Assembly (NCBI GenBank): GCA_947448795.1
Contig: CANFOZ010000001.1
Coordinates: 1-52,661, forward strand
Length of the DNA: 52,661 nt
Direction of reading: 5' to 3'
DNA from: Bacteroidota bacterium
GTDB lineage: Bacteria; Bacteroidota; Bacteroidia; AKYH767-A; JAHEYN01
Shown in pieces: positions 8,284 to 15,754 of the stretch. The notes beneath the pieces are model-generated. The model was not told where the DNA came from. It saw only the letters and a list, made by a program, of their open reading frames with translations, and ran no database searches. A program made the position numbers and the translations under genes. Position 1 is the first letter of the stretch, and the number at the start of each line of letters is the position of its first letter.

Positions 8284-8946
8284 GTGAAACGCGCATTATC
8301 TGTTATCTTCCTTGTTTTATTGCTTGATCAAGCATTAAAGTGCTATATTAAAACACACTTTTATTTAGGCGAAGAGGTGCATGTGCTTGGTAATTGGTTT
8401 ATCCTGCATTTCACCGAGAACCCAGGTATGGCTTTTGGGATGGAGCTGGGCGGTGATTTAGGTAAAATCGCGCTCTCCCTTTTTCGTATTGTAGTGGCCG
8501 GTATTGGCGCGGTGTATTTGATGAAGCTGATTCGCGACAAGGTGCATCCTGGTCTTATCGTATGTGCCTCCATGATCTTGGCAGGGGCAATCGGCAATAT
8601 CCTAGACAGTATTTTTTATGGAAAGATATTTTCCGACAGCATGAATTCATTGGCCACCTTTATGCCAGCCAACGGCGGCTATGCGGCTTGGCTGCACGGT
8701 CGTGTGGTGGATATGTTTTACTTTCCGATGATTCAAACGCACATCCCGTCTTGGTTTCCTTTTTGGAAAAACGAGGAGTTCGTTTTCTTCCGTCCCGTGT
8801 TTAATGTGGCGGATGCCTCGATCACGCTTGGTATTTCCTTTATCATGCTTTTCCAAAGACGCTTCTTCCCCAATACAGAAGAGGGCCAAACGATGGATTT
8901 AGAAGGAAAAGCAAGCAGTACCGCGAGCGATTCGAAAGCGGCTTAA
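8284..8946 (+). CDS. lspA: Lipoprotein signal peptidase (signal peptidase II)
   Basis: 220 residues. LspA is the inner-membrane aspartyl protease that removes signal peptides from diacylglyceryl-modified prolipoproteins. Four membrane segments are visible (about residues 4-20, 62-82, 90-110 and 172-192). The catalytic aspartates are Asp143 (GRVVDM) and Asp177 (FNVADAS), and the structural GNILDS motif is at 104-109. The loop between GNILDS and VVDM, and the stretch before FNVAD, are longer than in E. coli (164 residues), as is usual in Bacteroidota. The start is GTG; no ATG is available before the first membrane helix. ileS-lspA neighbourhood also occurs in E. coli; here a DksA-like gene and a terminator are inserted between them. 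Confidence 0.95.
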   Translation: MKRALSVIFLVLLLDQALKCYIKTHFYLGEEVHVLGNWFILHFTENPGMAFGMELGGDLGKIALSLFRIVVAGIGAVYLMKLIRDKVHPGLIVCASMILAGAIGNILDSIFYGKIFSDSMNSLATFMPANGGYAAWLHGRVVDMFYFPMIQTHIPSWFPFWKNEEFVFFRPVFNVADASITLGISFIMLFQRRFFPNTEEGQTMDLEGKASSTASDSKAA

Positions 8947-8955
8947 ACGGGCTTT

Positions 8956-9879
8956 TTAAAGCGGGAAGTTTCTCGATATCGAGAAGCTGAAGCGCATGTC
9001 TTCCAAGATGTTTCCTTTGGTGGTGGTATTTGGGATGAAATCACTCTCCATCAACCCAGCAGAATTGCTAAACATAATTGCGAAGACGTGACCTCCTGTT
9101 TCCACTTCCCAGCCTAAACCGATAGGGGGTGCGAAGGTTGGTTTTGAATAGGTATACGACACCTTGCTTTTGCGGAAGTTGGAGAAGGTTTGAAAGTAAT
9201 CGAAGATGATGGCGGAGCGCTTGGTAATCTTCACTCGGCCACCCATTCCTACGGATAGCAGATCATTTTCGTCGTCGTGGTAGCTCACAAAGTTGCGATG
9301 CACCCATGTTGGCATAACCTGAAGCGAGAGTCCGGAGGAGAACTTGCGGGCAATTATAGCCTGCGTGCAGTAGTTTAAGCGATGCGCATAATTGCTATAG
9401 CGGGTGTCAGGGGCTTTTTCAGCCATAAGTCCTGCATCTGCGTAAAGCGTGATAGCCAAAGGCACTTTGCCATCGGTGGTTTGTTGAAGCAGGCGATACT
9501 TGATAAGTCCTTGGAGTGTTTCACGGCTTTTGCACCTTGCCAAGCCAACCGTGAGTTTCTCGTTGATGCCGTATTCGAAGGCCAATCGAATGTCCGATGA
9601 AGCGTCGAAGCCGTAAAGCGTGTGTTTACCCCCACCATTGGTTCCAATAGGGCCGAAACGGTGTGCAATACGAAAGTCAAGCGTCCGTTTTTTTACGGTC
9701 TCCACCGACTGCGCATTGATGATACGCGTGGTTTTAAAGGTGGCTATGACAGGTTCGCCTTTCACGGCTTTTGTCTGCTCTTCCATTAGTTTAGAGAGAT
9801 CGTCTTGGGCTTTCGCAGGCGCGAAGGCGAATAGCAGTGCGCAGGCACTTGCAATGGTTAGAATAAATTTCTTGTTCAT
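8956..9879 (-). CDS. DUF5777-type outer-membrane beta-barrel protein
   Basis: 307 residues with a signal peptide (residues 1-24, cleaved near AKA|QDD). After that come many short amphipathic strands and an RIAHRFGPIG segment typical of the DUF5777 family. The protein ends in SFSISRNFPL, an aromatic/hydrophobic last strand suited to BAM-dependent insertion. Predicted location: outer membrane. The family has no established function. It is the last gene of a tight unit: 17 bases separate it from the YceI gene, which follows the CX4CH lipoprotein gene by 13 bases. Its stop lies 9 bases from the convergent lspA stop. Family call fairly sure; role unknown. Confidence 0.75.
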   Translation of the reverse strand: MNKKFILTIASACALLFAFAPAKAQDDLSKLMEEQTKAVKGEPVIATFKTTRIINAQSVETVKKRTLDFRIAHRFGPIGTNGGGKHTLYGFDASSDIRLAFEYGINEKLTVGLARCKSRETLQGLIKYRLLQQTTDGKVPLAITLYADAGLMAEKAPDTRYSNYAHRLNYCTQAIIARKFSSGLSLQVMPTWVHRNFVSYHDDENDLLSVGMGGRVKITKRSAIIFDYFQTFSNFRKSKVSYTYSKPTFAPPIGLGWEVETGGHVFAIMFSNSAGLMESDFIPNTTTKGNILEDMRFSFSISRNFPL

Positions 9880-9896
9880 GCCTTTAACTTCTAGGA

Positions 9897-10463
9897 TTAT
9901 TTTTTTTCTTCTTTAACGTAAGGAACAAAGGGGATATCAACCTTTACCGCAATCACTTCGGCGATATTGGTGACAACGAGCTTTGGAATTTCGATTTTGT
10001 AATCGGCTAGCCGCACCATCATTTCGCAATGTATGAGGATGTTTTTTCCTCCACCACTAATGGTTAGCGTGCCTTTTTCAGTGATATCGCGTTCCACGCC
10101 GTGGATGTTCATTTTTCCTGTGGTGGTTACAGGATACGCGCCATCTTTGGTAAAATCGATGGTTTCGTTAACCTTGCCTTTGTAGGTGGCGTCAGGGAAT
10201 TTATCGCTTTCTAAGTAATTCTCATTGAAGTGCTCCTTCATGAGTTGATCTTTGAAGTCGAAGGATTTTATTTTGGCGGTAAACATCATGTCGCGACTGC
10301 TCGTATTGAAGAGGCTCATGATGGTTTTGCTCTTTCCGTCGATGTCTTCTAATGGGCTATCGGAGTGGAAGGAGATTTCTCCGTTTTTTGCCATATAAAT
10401 TTGGGCTTTTGCTCCAACTATACTAGCTGCGAGGAGAAGAAGGAGGAGGATGTTTTTTTTCAT
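9897..10463 (-). CDS. YceI-family periplasmic protein
   Basis: 188 residues with a signal peptide (residues 1-20, AKA|QIY). The mature part matches the YceI lipocalin-like barrel: an early SFHSDSPLEDIDGKSK strand, FDFKDQLMKEHFNENYLESDKFPDATYKGK-type core, TTGKMNIHGVERDIT, and a hydrophobic C-terminal strand. YceI proteins bind isoprenoid or other amphiphilic ligands in the periplasm, and some relatives are linked to respiratory electron-transport components. Here it sits between a haem-motif lipoprotein and a DUF5777 barrel, which supports a joint envelope role. Ligand unknown. Confidence 0.88.
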   Translation of the reverse strand: MKKNILLLLLLAASIVGAKAQIYMAKNGEISFHSDSPLEDIDGKSKTIMSLFNTSSRDMMFTAKIKSFDFKDQLMKEHFNENYLESDKFPDATYKGKVNETIDFTKDGAYPVTTTGKMNIHGVERDITEKGTLTISGGGKNILIHCEMMVRLADYKIEIPKLVVTNIAEVIAVKVDIPFVPYVKEEKK

Positions 10464-10476
10464 GCCTGATGGTTAT

Positions 10477-10842
10477 TTATTTATGTCCTGTGTTAAGCCA
10501 CTCTGTTAAAGTTGCGATATCAGCAGCGCTAAGTGGAGCGGATGCCGGCATGTCCTGGTTTAGAATAACCCGTTGATTAAATTTCCCATTTCCTAATACA
10601 GTGCTCAGGCCTGCAAGGGTTGTGAAGTCTCCTAAAAAGGTGGATCCAGCACTATGGCAGCCATTGTTGGTGCAATTGAGATCGATAATGGGTTTCACCT
10701 TGTTGCAATAAAGCACTTTGGTGCTGTCGCATACAGGTGCCACCACTACTGGCGTAGCTAAATCAGCCTTGTCTTTAGTACACTGCGATAGGCTTGTTAA
10801 TAGGCATCCGCCGATAAAAAGTAAAGGGGCAATTTTCTTCAT
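10477..10842 (-). CDS. Small lipoprotein with atypical CX4CH haem-c motif
   Basis: 121 residues. The lipobox LSQC puts the lipidated cysteine at residue 21. The mature part reads like a class-I cytochrome c fold: KVKPIIDLNC opening helix, then CTNNGCH (Cys57, Cys62, His63), a middle segment with FTTLAGL, then MP (Met98, candidate distal ligand), and a final amphipathic helix DIATLTEWLNTG. The spacing between the two cysteines is four residues instead of the usual two. CX4CH haem attachment is known, for example in some multihaem cytochromes. Alternatively Cys38, Cys46, Cys57 and Cys62 form disulfides and no haem is bound. First gene of the unit with yceI and DUF5777. Predicted location: periplasmic face of a membrane or cell surface. 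Confidence 0.72.
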   Translation of the reverse strand: MKKIAPLLFIGGCLLTSLSQCTKDKADLATPVVVAPVCDSTKVLYCNKVKPIIDLNCTNNGCHSAGSTFLGDFTTLAGLSTVLGNGKFNQRVILNQDMPASAPLSAADIATLTEWLNTGHK

Positions 10843-10854
10843 GTTGGTGTTGTT

Positions 10855-10904
10855 ATAAAAACAAAGCGCCGACCAATGTATAATTAATTGATGGGCGCTT
10901 TGTT
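10855..10904 (-). terminator. Terminator or attenuator between the two haem-motif genes
   Basis: An 11-bp perfect inverted repeat, 10860-10870 with 10894-10904 (AACAAAGCGCC / GGCGCTTTGTT), has an inner CAAT/ATTG stem. On the minus strand it is followed by GTTTTTAT, a short U-run. It lies after the gene at 10954-11754 and only 17 bases before the start of the lipoprotein at 10842. It either ends the first transcript or lowers read-through into the next three genes. Confidence 0.7.
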
Positions 10905-10953
10905 AGGAGTTCGTTAAAGACTCAAATATGCAAGATGAATGTTAGAGGATCAA

Positions 10954-11754
10954 TTATTGAACCATCAGTTTGCGAACCGCGTGACTGTCTTTTGAGGCGA
11001 TCATAAGGAGATATAAACCGCTGCTCAATTGGTTGTCTAAGTTGAAGTGTTCTTTCACAGCACCTGCTTCGCGATAGCCCATGAATAAAGGAGCAACCGC
11101 TTTGCCCGTTAGATCGAATACCGTGATGGAGAGCGTTCCACTAGTAAGCATGTTGTATTCAACATCGAAGGATCCGCTTGTTGGATTAGGGAATACCTTG
11201 GTGGTGATTGTTTCTGTTGTGATATCCGCGAGGGAGGTTGTGCTGCTAGGATCTGGTTGAACCGAAATGTTTGAGGTGTGCGTGAAGGCCGATGTACCGC
11301 TGTGTACCGCAGTATAAAATTTAACAGTGCCAGTGCTTGTTGCAGGCGCGGTCCAATTGGCTGTCCATGCCCCAGAGGACTTTGGAGTTGTATGCGTTAC
11401 AGCTCCGTTTGAATTGCAAAGTTTAGTGCCGGAGCCAGAAATGATTGTCCAAGTACCGGTTTTTGCGTTGGCGGAATTTTCACAAGTAAGTTCAAAGCCA
11501 CTGGTGCCTGCACCCGGAGTAACCGTGATAGTATATATAGTGTCCTTTTTGTATCCTGCAGCAGGGATGTTGGTAGTTATAAGTCCAGTTGCCGAGGTTG
11601 ACGTTTGGTGGCAGTTTTGGCAATTTCTAGCGTCACCAACAGATCCAGAGTATTTCCCTGGTGAACCGTTGCTCTTCGATTGGCTTGTATTATTGATTGC
11701 GCTGAACATAATAAGGAGCAGTGCGCCCGCAAAAATTGAGTAAAGTAGTTTCAT
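10954..11754 (-). CDS. T9SS-secreted choice-of-anchor-V-type protein with CXXCH motif
   Basis: 266 residues. Signal peptide at residues 1 to about 19. Residues 29-49 (NGSPGKYSGSVGDARNCQNCH) match the opening of choice-of-anchor V domain proteins, and contain one standard haem-c motif, Cys45-Cys48-His49. Residues about 50-165 form a Reeler-like beta-sandwich (DTIYTITVTPGAGTSGFEL and later YTAVHSG). Residues about 185-266 are a type A T9SS sorting domain (VFPNPTSGSFDVEYN, SITVFDLTGKAV, SGLYLLMI, RKLMVQ). So it should be exported, cross the outer membrane by T9SS and be fixed on the surface. Whether haem is bound is not shown by sequence. A terminator-like hairpin follows and a -7 element lies 37 bases upstream. 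Confidence 0.82.
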   Translation of the reverse strand: MKLLYSIFAGALLLIMFSAINNTSQSKSNGSPGKYSGSVGDARNCQNCHQTSTSATGLITTNIPAAGYKKDTIYTITVTPGAGTSGFELTCENSANAKTGTWTIISGSGTKLCNSNGAVTHTTPKSSGAWTANWTAPATSTGTVKFYTAVHSGTSAFTHTSNISVQPDPSSTTSLADITTETITTKVFPNPTSGSFDVEYNMLTSGTLSITVFDLTGKAVAPLFMGYREAGAVKEHFNLDNQLSSGLYLLMIASKDSHAVRKLMVQ

Positions 11755-11791
11755 TTTTTATCTTTTAAAATGGATACAACATATTTTTTGT

Positions 11792-11799
11792 CAAAATTA
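11792..11799 (-). promoter_or_regulatory. -7 element TAATTTTG (minus strand)
   Basis: CAAAATTA on the plus strand reads TAATTTTG on the minus strand and matches TAnnTTTG. It lies 37 bases before the start of the CXXCH protein at 11754. The region is AT-rich, so a chance match is possible. No good -33 TTG is seen. Confidence 0.35.
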
Positions 11800-11850
11800 T
11801 GTAAATTTTGATGAAGTTCGGATGAATTCCTTAATCTGTAACCTTTTCAA

Positions 11851-11858
11851 TACCTTTG
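11851..11858 (+). promoter_or_regulatory. -7 element TACCTTTG before the acyl-CoA dehydrogenase
   Basis: An exact TAnnTTTG match ends 18 bases before the ATG at 11877. It argues against an upstream start at 11856, which would lie inside the promoter element itself. Confidence 0.55.
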
Positions 11859-11876
11859 CGCAACAAAAAAAAAGCC

Positions 11877-13055
11877 ATGTCTAAAGATAAATTCCAAGCC
11901 CCCGATTATTACTTGCTCGATGAGCTTCTCACCGAAGAACATAAACTCATCCGTGATTCCGCCCGTGAGTGGGTGAAGCGTGAGGTTTCACCAATCATTG
12001 AAGAGGCTTGCCAAAAAGCGGAGTTCCCAAAGCATCTGCTTAAAGGTCTTGCTAGTGTCGGCGCATTCGGTCCGTATATCCCTGTCGAATATGGTGGTGG
12101 TGGTTTGGATCAAATTTCTTATGGATTAATCATGCAAGAGCTAGAACGCGGCGATTCAGGTATTCGTTCTACGGCATCTGTGCAGAGCTCATTGGTGATG
12201 TATCCTATTTACACCTATGGCAGCGAAGAGCAGCGCATGAAATACCTGCCAAAGCTTGCTACTGGCGAGTGGATGGGCTGTTTCGGTCTCACTGAGCCCG
12301 ATCACGGTTCTGATCCGGGTGGCATGACTACCAACATCAAAAAGCAAGGCGACCACTATGTGCTTAACGGTGCAAAGATGTGGATCTCCAATTCTCCTTT
12401 TGCTGACATCGCTGTGGTGTGGGCAAAAGATGAGGAAGGTATCATCCGCGGACTCGTTGTGGAGCGTGGTATGAAGGGCTTCACTACCCCTGAAACGCAT
12501 AACAAATGGTCGCTGCGTGCAAGCTCTACTGGTGAACTCGTGTTTGACAATGTCATCATCCCTGCAGAAAATATTTTTCCTAATGTAAAAGGGCTAAAAG
12601 GTCCATTGGGATGTTTGAACTCCGCTCGTTACGGCATCGCTTGGGGCGCAATAGGCGCTGCGATGGATTGCTACGATTCGGCTTTGCGTTATTCCAAAGA
12701 GCGTATTCAATTCGGACGACCGATTGCGGGCTTCCAATTGACCCAGAAGAAGCTTGCTGAGATGATCACCGAGATCACCAAGGCGCAGTTGATGGTATGG
12801 CGCTTGGGTGTATTGAAGAACGAGAACCGCGCTACACCTGCACAGATTTCTATGGCCAAGCGAAACAGCGTGAACACGGCTTTGCAGATTGCGCGTGAGG
12901 CACGTCAGATTCACGGCGGCATGGGCATTACGGGGGAGTACCCGATCATGCGTCACATGATGAACTTGGAGTCGGTGATAACCTACGAAGGAACGCACGA
13001 CATCCACCTGCTCATCACGGGAATGGATATCACCGGAGAGAACGCTTTTAGTTAG
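11877..13055 (+). CDS. Acyl-CoA dehydrogenase, glutaryl-CoA dehydrogenase-like
   Basis: 392 residues, normal family length. These FAD enzymes oxidise acyl-CoA; the glutaryl type also decarboxylates glutaryl-CoA to crotonyl-CoA in lysine, tryptophan and benzoate breakdown. Visible motifs: GCFGLTEPDHGSDPGGM (FAD/substrate binding), KMWISNSPFADIAVVWAKDE, KWSLRASSTGELVFDNV, IQFGRPIAGFQLTQKKLAEM, ARQIHGGMGITGEYPIMRH and the catalytic-base segment YEGTHDIHLL. The RSTASVQSSLVMYPI segment resembles the glutaryl-CoA pocket including its Arg, which favours GcdH over other acyl-CoA dehydrogenases. It has its own -7 element. Its stop overlaps the convergent aminopeptidase stop by eight bases. Confidence 0.92.
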   Translation: MSKDKFQAPDYYLLDELLTEEHKLIRDSAREWVKREVSPIIEEACQKAEFPKHLLKGLASVGAFGPYIPVEYGGGGLDQISYGLIMQELERGDSGIRSTASVQSSLVMYPIYTYGSEEQRMKYLPKLATGEWMGCFGLTEPDHGSDPGGMTTNIKKQGDHYVLNGAKMWISNSPFADIAVVWAKDEEGIIRGLVVERGMKGFTTPETHNKWSLRASSTGELVFDNVIIPAENIFPNVKGLKGPLGCLNSARYGIAWGAIGAAMDCYDSALRYSKERIQFGRPIAGFQLTQKKLAEMITEITKAQLMVWRLGVLKNENRATPAQISMAKRNSVNTALQIAREARQIHGGMGITGEYPIMRHMMNLESVITYEGTHDIHLLITGMDITGENAFS

Positions 13056-15684
13056 TTTCGGAAGCGTTACGCTTTTTTATTCCCAGTTGTTTAAATACAT
13101 TCGGGTCTTGCTCGTCGCGCAGGATTGCGTCTAGCTGCTTTTGAAGTGAATTCGAGCGAGCAGCTGCCTCGTTGCGCGCTGTTAGTGCGTTGGGTTCAGA
13201 GCTGCTTGCCAGTTGTTTTACGCGGCTGCTATAATGCGTTTGCAGACTATCCAAGGCTTTGATTGCCGCTGCTTTAAGCCAATATGCTTTTTCAGTTCGC
13301 GCCAGCTTGTCGAGGCGCTCGATACCTTCGTTTAGATGCATGGAATCGCAGCGTAGCAGGAAGTTACCGAAGTGCCGGATGAAGGTATATCGTTCACCGG
13401 CTTTGCGGCTGTCTAGTGCTTGCGTAAAAAAAGAAAACTGCTCGCTATTACCGAGGGCTGCATAGGTAAGGCCGAGCGCATTGTATAGTTCAGGCACATC
13501 CTCGTTTTGAAGAACAAGAGCCGCTTGCAATGCCGCTATCGGTTCGGTCTTCGTCATTTTTTCTAGCGCAGCAGCTGCAACTTTGTACGAACTGTCGCTT
13601 ATGGCTTTGCGGTAGAGTGCAGCCAGTGTGCTGTCGCCGAAGTACTTGCTGCAGGCCTCCAAAGCTAGCAATCGCACGCGCGACTTTGGGTCGGTACTCG
13701 CTAGGTTGATTAAGCGCTCGCGCAGAACAACTGTTTGCGCTATTTTCTTTGTTAAACTTTGAATGGCTTCCGCCCGAATGTTCCACTGTTTGTCATTCAA
13801 TGCATCGACGACTAGCCTCGCCGATAAAGAGTCTTTTTGAACATACTTAGCGCACTCCGTAAGTCCTTCGTAACGATCTAAGTAAAGCGGAGCGTGATAA
13901 TACATATATTGCCATTCACGCGGTGTGTGGTGGTCTTTTTTAGTGCCGAGTAAAATCTTGTCGGCATCCACATTAACGAGACTTGGCTTGTTCTCAAGGG
14001 GAAATTTAAACTCTTGTTGCAGCTCTGAAAGCACACTGTTTTTTCGGACGACAGTGCCATTGGATGTGTAGATATCGATGGCTAATGGCAAGCGGTAAAG
14101 CGGCGCTACACCAAGGTCTTGGGTTTGTTTTATAGTCACCACTTCCAACTTGAGTGAATCGTTGAAGTTGTAGGTGATATCAAGCTGCGGATGACCAGGA
14201 TGGAAGAACCATTGGTCGAAGAACCAATGCATGTCTTGTCCGGTGACATGCTCAAAGGCAAGTCGCAGATCGTGGATCTCAACGGCAGTGAAAACGTGGC
14301 TCTTGAGGTAGTATTGAAGCGATGCGAAGAAAGCACTGTCGCCCACCGCATTGCGCAGCAGATGTAGGATTCGGCCTCCTTTTTGGTAGGAGTTATCATC
14401 GAACATATCCTCCTTGTCTTCGTATTGATAACGAATCATTTCTACTTGATCCTCGGCTGTGCTGCGCAGGTATGCTTTTAAATCTTGCTGCAAGCGAAGG
14501 TCGGCCTCTTCGCGGCCGTATTTATGCTCGTCCCAGAGGTATTCGCCATAGGTGGCGAAGGATTCGTTGAGCGGCAGGTTGCTCCACGATTCGCAGGTGA
14601 CTAGGTCGCCAAACCATTGGTGGAAGAGCTCGTGAGCGATAAAGTCTTCGTGCGTTTCGTCGATGAGTTGTCTTTCGTTGCGCTGCATAAAACTGCCGTG
14701 CACCACCGCGGAGCTGTTTTCCATGGCGCCCGAAACGAAATCGCGAACGGCCACTTGTGCGAATTTTTCCCAGGGATAATCGACACCTAAACGGGTGGAG
14801 AAAAACTCCAGCATTTCAGGGGTGTTCCCGAAAATCTTAGCAGCCACATGTTTGTATTTTTTCTCTACCAGATAATCCACATCGATGTTTCGCCAATGAT
14901 CTTTGATGGTTTCGAATTCACCCACCGTAATCATCGAAAGATAGGGTGCTGCTGGAAGTGATTGGCGCCAACAGTCCGTTTTGGTGCCATCGGGATTGAT
15001 CAAAGAGAACTCGAGGATGCCGTTCGAGAGCGTGACGAAGTTGGTATCGGTGGTGATGCGAATCTCTTGCGTCATGCGTTGGTTGGGCGAGTCGAGGGTT
15101 GGAAACCAGCATGAAGCGGATTCGGTTTCGCCTTGGCTCCATATTTCCCTTGGCTTGTCGGGGTTCAAGCTGTCGGGTTTAATGAAGTAGATACCGCGCG
15201 CATCGGTGATGGCTTCGGAGGATTTAAAATGCAGCAGCTTAGGCCGTGCAACATAGTCAATCTGCAAGCGTAGCGTGTCGGTGCGACTAAACAAATGAGG
15301 CAGTCCAATATGCAGTTGCATACTGTCGTAGGTAAAGTTCAATGCGCTTTGTTTATTTTGTTCGTTGATGAGGATGCTTTTTATGTCCATGCCCTTGGCA
15401 TCGAGGAGCAAGGAGTCGGTAGCATAGCAATGGGGATGCAGGGTGATGCTGGCTGAGCCGATTAGCTCTTCGCTATTCCAATTAAAGCTCACATCGAGCT
15501 TGGTGTGCACCAGATCAAAGAGCATTGGCACAGAGGCGCGATAAATGCCCAAGGCTTCGTTGGGGCGAATGCTTACTGTATCGAGGTTGATGGTTGGGAT
15601 AATTGCCGTATTTTTGCTTGTGTGGCAAGAAAAAAGCAAGAGGCTGGAGGCGACGAGCGCGCAAAAGAAGAGACTAATTTTCAT
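13048..15684 (-). CDS. M1-family zinc aminopeptidase lipoprotein with HEAT-like C-terminus
   Basis: 878 residues. The signal sequence ends in a lipobox (LFSC, lipid Cys20), so it should be membrane-anchored in the envelope. M1 hallmarks are complete: exopeptidase motif GAMEN (residues 319-323), zinc site HELFH-(18)-E (351-355 with Glu374 in NESFATYGEYLW). Zn-peptidases of this family remove N-terminal residues from peptides. Residues about 590-830 carry an alpha-helical HEAT-like array (repeated SRVRLLALEACSKYFGDS-type units), as in larger M1 enzymes. Role probably peptide scavenging or turnover in the periplasm. The gene is monocistronic, with a -7 element 17 bases upstream, back to back with the biotin carrier gene. 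Confidence 0.94.
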   Translation of the reverse strand: MKISLFFCALVASSLLLFSCHTSKNTAIIPTINLDTVSIRPNEALGIYRASVPMLFDLVHTKLDVSFNWNSEELIGSASITLHPHCYATDSLLLDAKGMDIKSILINEQNKQSALNFTYDSMQLHIGLPHLFSRTDTLRLQIDYVARPKLLHFKSSEAITDARGIYFIKPDSLNPDKPREIWSQGETESASCWFPTLDSPNQRMTQEIRITTDTNFVTLSNGILEFSLINPDGTKTDCWRQSLPAAPYLSMITVGEFETIKDHWRNIDVDYLVEKKYKHVAAKIFGNTPEMLEFFSTRLGVDYPWEKFAQVAVRDFVSGAMENSSAVVHGSFMQRNERQLIDETHEDFIAHELFHQWFGDLVTCESWSNLPLNESFATYGEYLWDEHKYGREEADLRLQQDLKAYLRSTAEDQVEMIRYQYEDKEDMFDDNSYQKGGRILHLLRNAVGDSAFFASLQYYLKSHVFTAVEIHDLRLAFEHVTGQDMHWFFDQWFFHPGHPQLDITYNFNDSLKLEVVTIKQTQDLGVAPLYRLPLAIDIYTSNGTVVRKNSVLSELQQEFKFPLENKPSLVNVDADKILLGTKKDHHTPREWQYMYYHAPLYLDRYEGLTECAKYVQKDSLSARLVVDALNDKQWNIRAEAIQSLTKKIAQTVVLRERLINLASTDPKSRVRLLALEACSKYFGDSTLAALYRKAISDSSYKVAAAALEKMTKTEPIAALQAALVLQNEDVPELYNALGLTYAALGNSEQFSFFTQALDSRKAGERYTFIRHFGNFLLRCDSMHLNEGIERLDKLARTEKAYWLKAAAIKALDSLQTHYSSRVKQLASSSEPNALTARNEAAARSNSLQKQLDAILRDEQDPNVFKQLGIKKRNASETN

Positions 15685-15701
15685 GCCTTGAGGATATCCA
15701 A

Positions 15702-15709
15702 CAAAAGTA
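15702..15709 (-). promoter_or_regulatory. -7 element TACTTTTG for the aminopeptidase (minus strand)
   Basis: CAAAAGTA on the plus strand reads TACTTTTG on the minus strand, 17 bases before the ATG at 15684. It is half of a divergent promoter pair with the element at 15743-15750, packed into a 70-base gap. Confidence 0.5.
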
Positions 15710-15742
15710 ACCAGAAAATACTAACCCTTCGGGGATTAAGAA

Positions 15743-15750
15743 TAAATTTG
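15743..15750 (+). promoter_or_regulatory. -7 element TAAATTTG for the biotin carrier gene
   Basis: TAnnTTTG match only four bases before the ATG at 15755. With the usual distance to the transcription start, the mRNA would begin at or next to the A of the ATG, giving a leaderless message. Confidence 0.45.
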
Positions 15751-15754
15751 CAGC

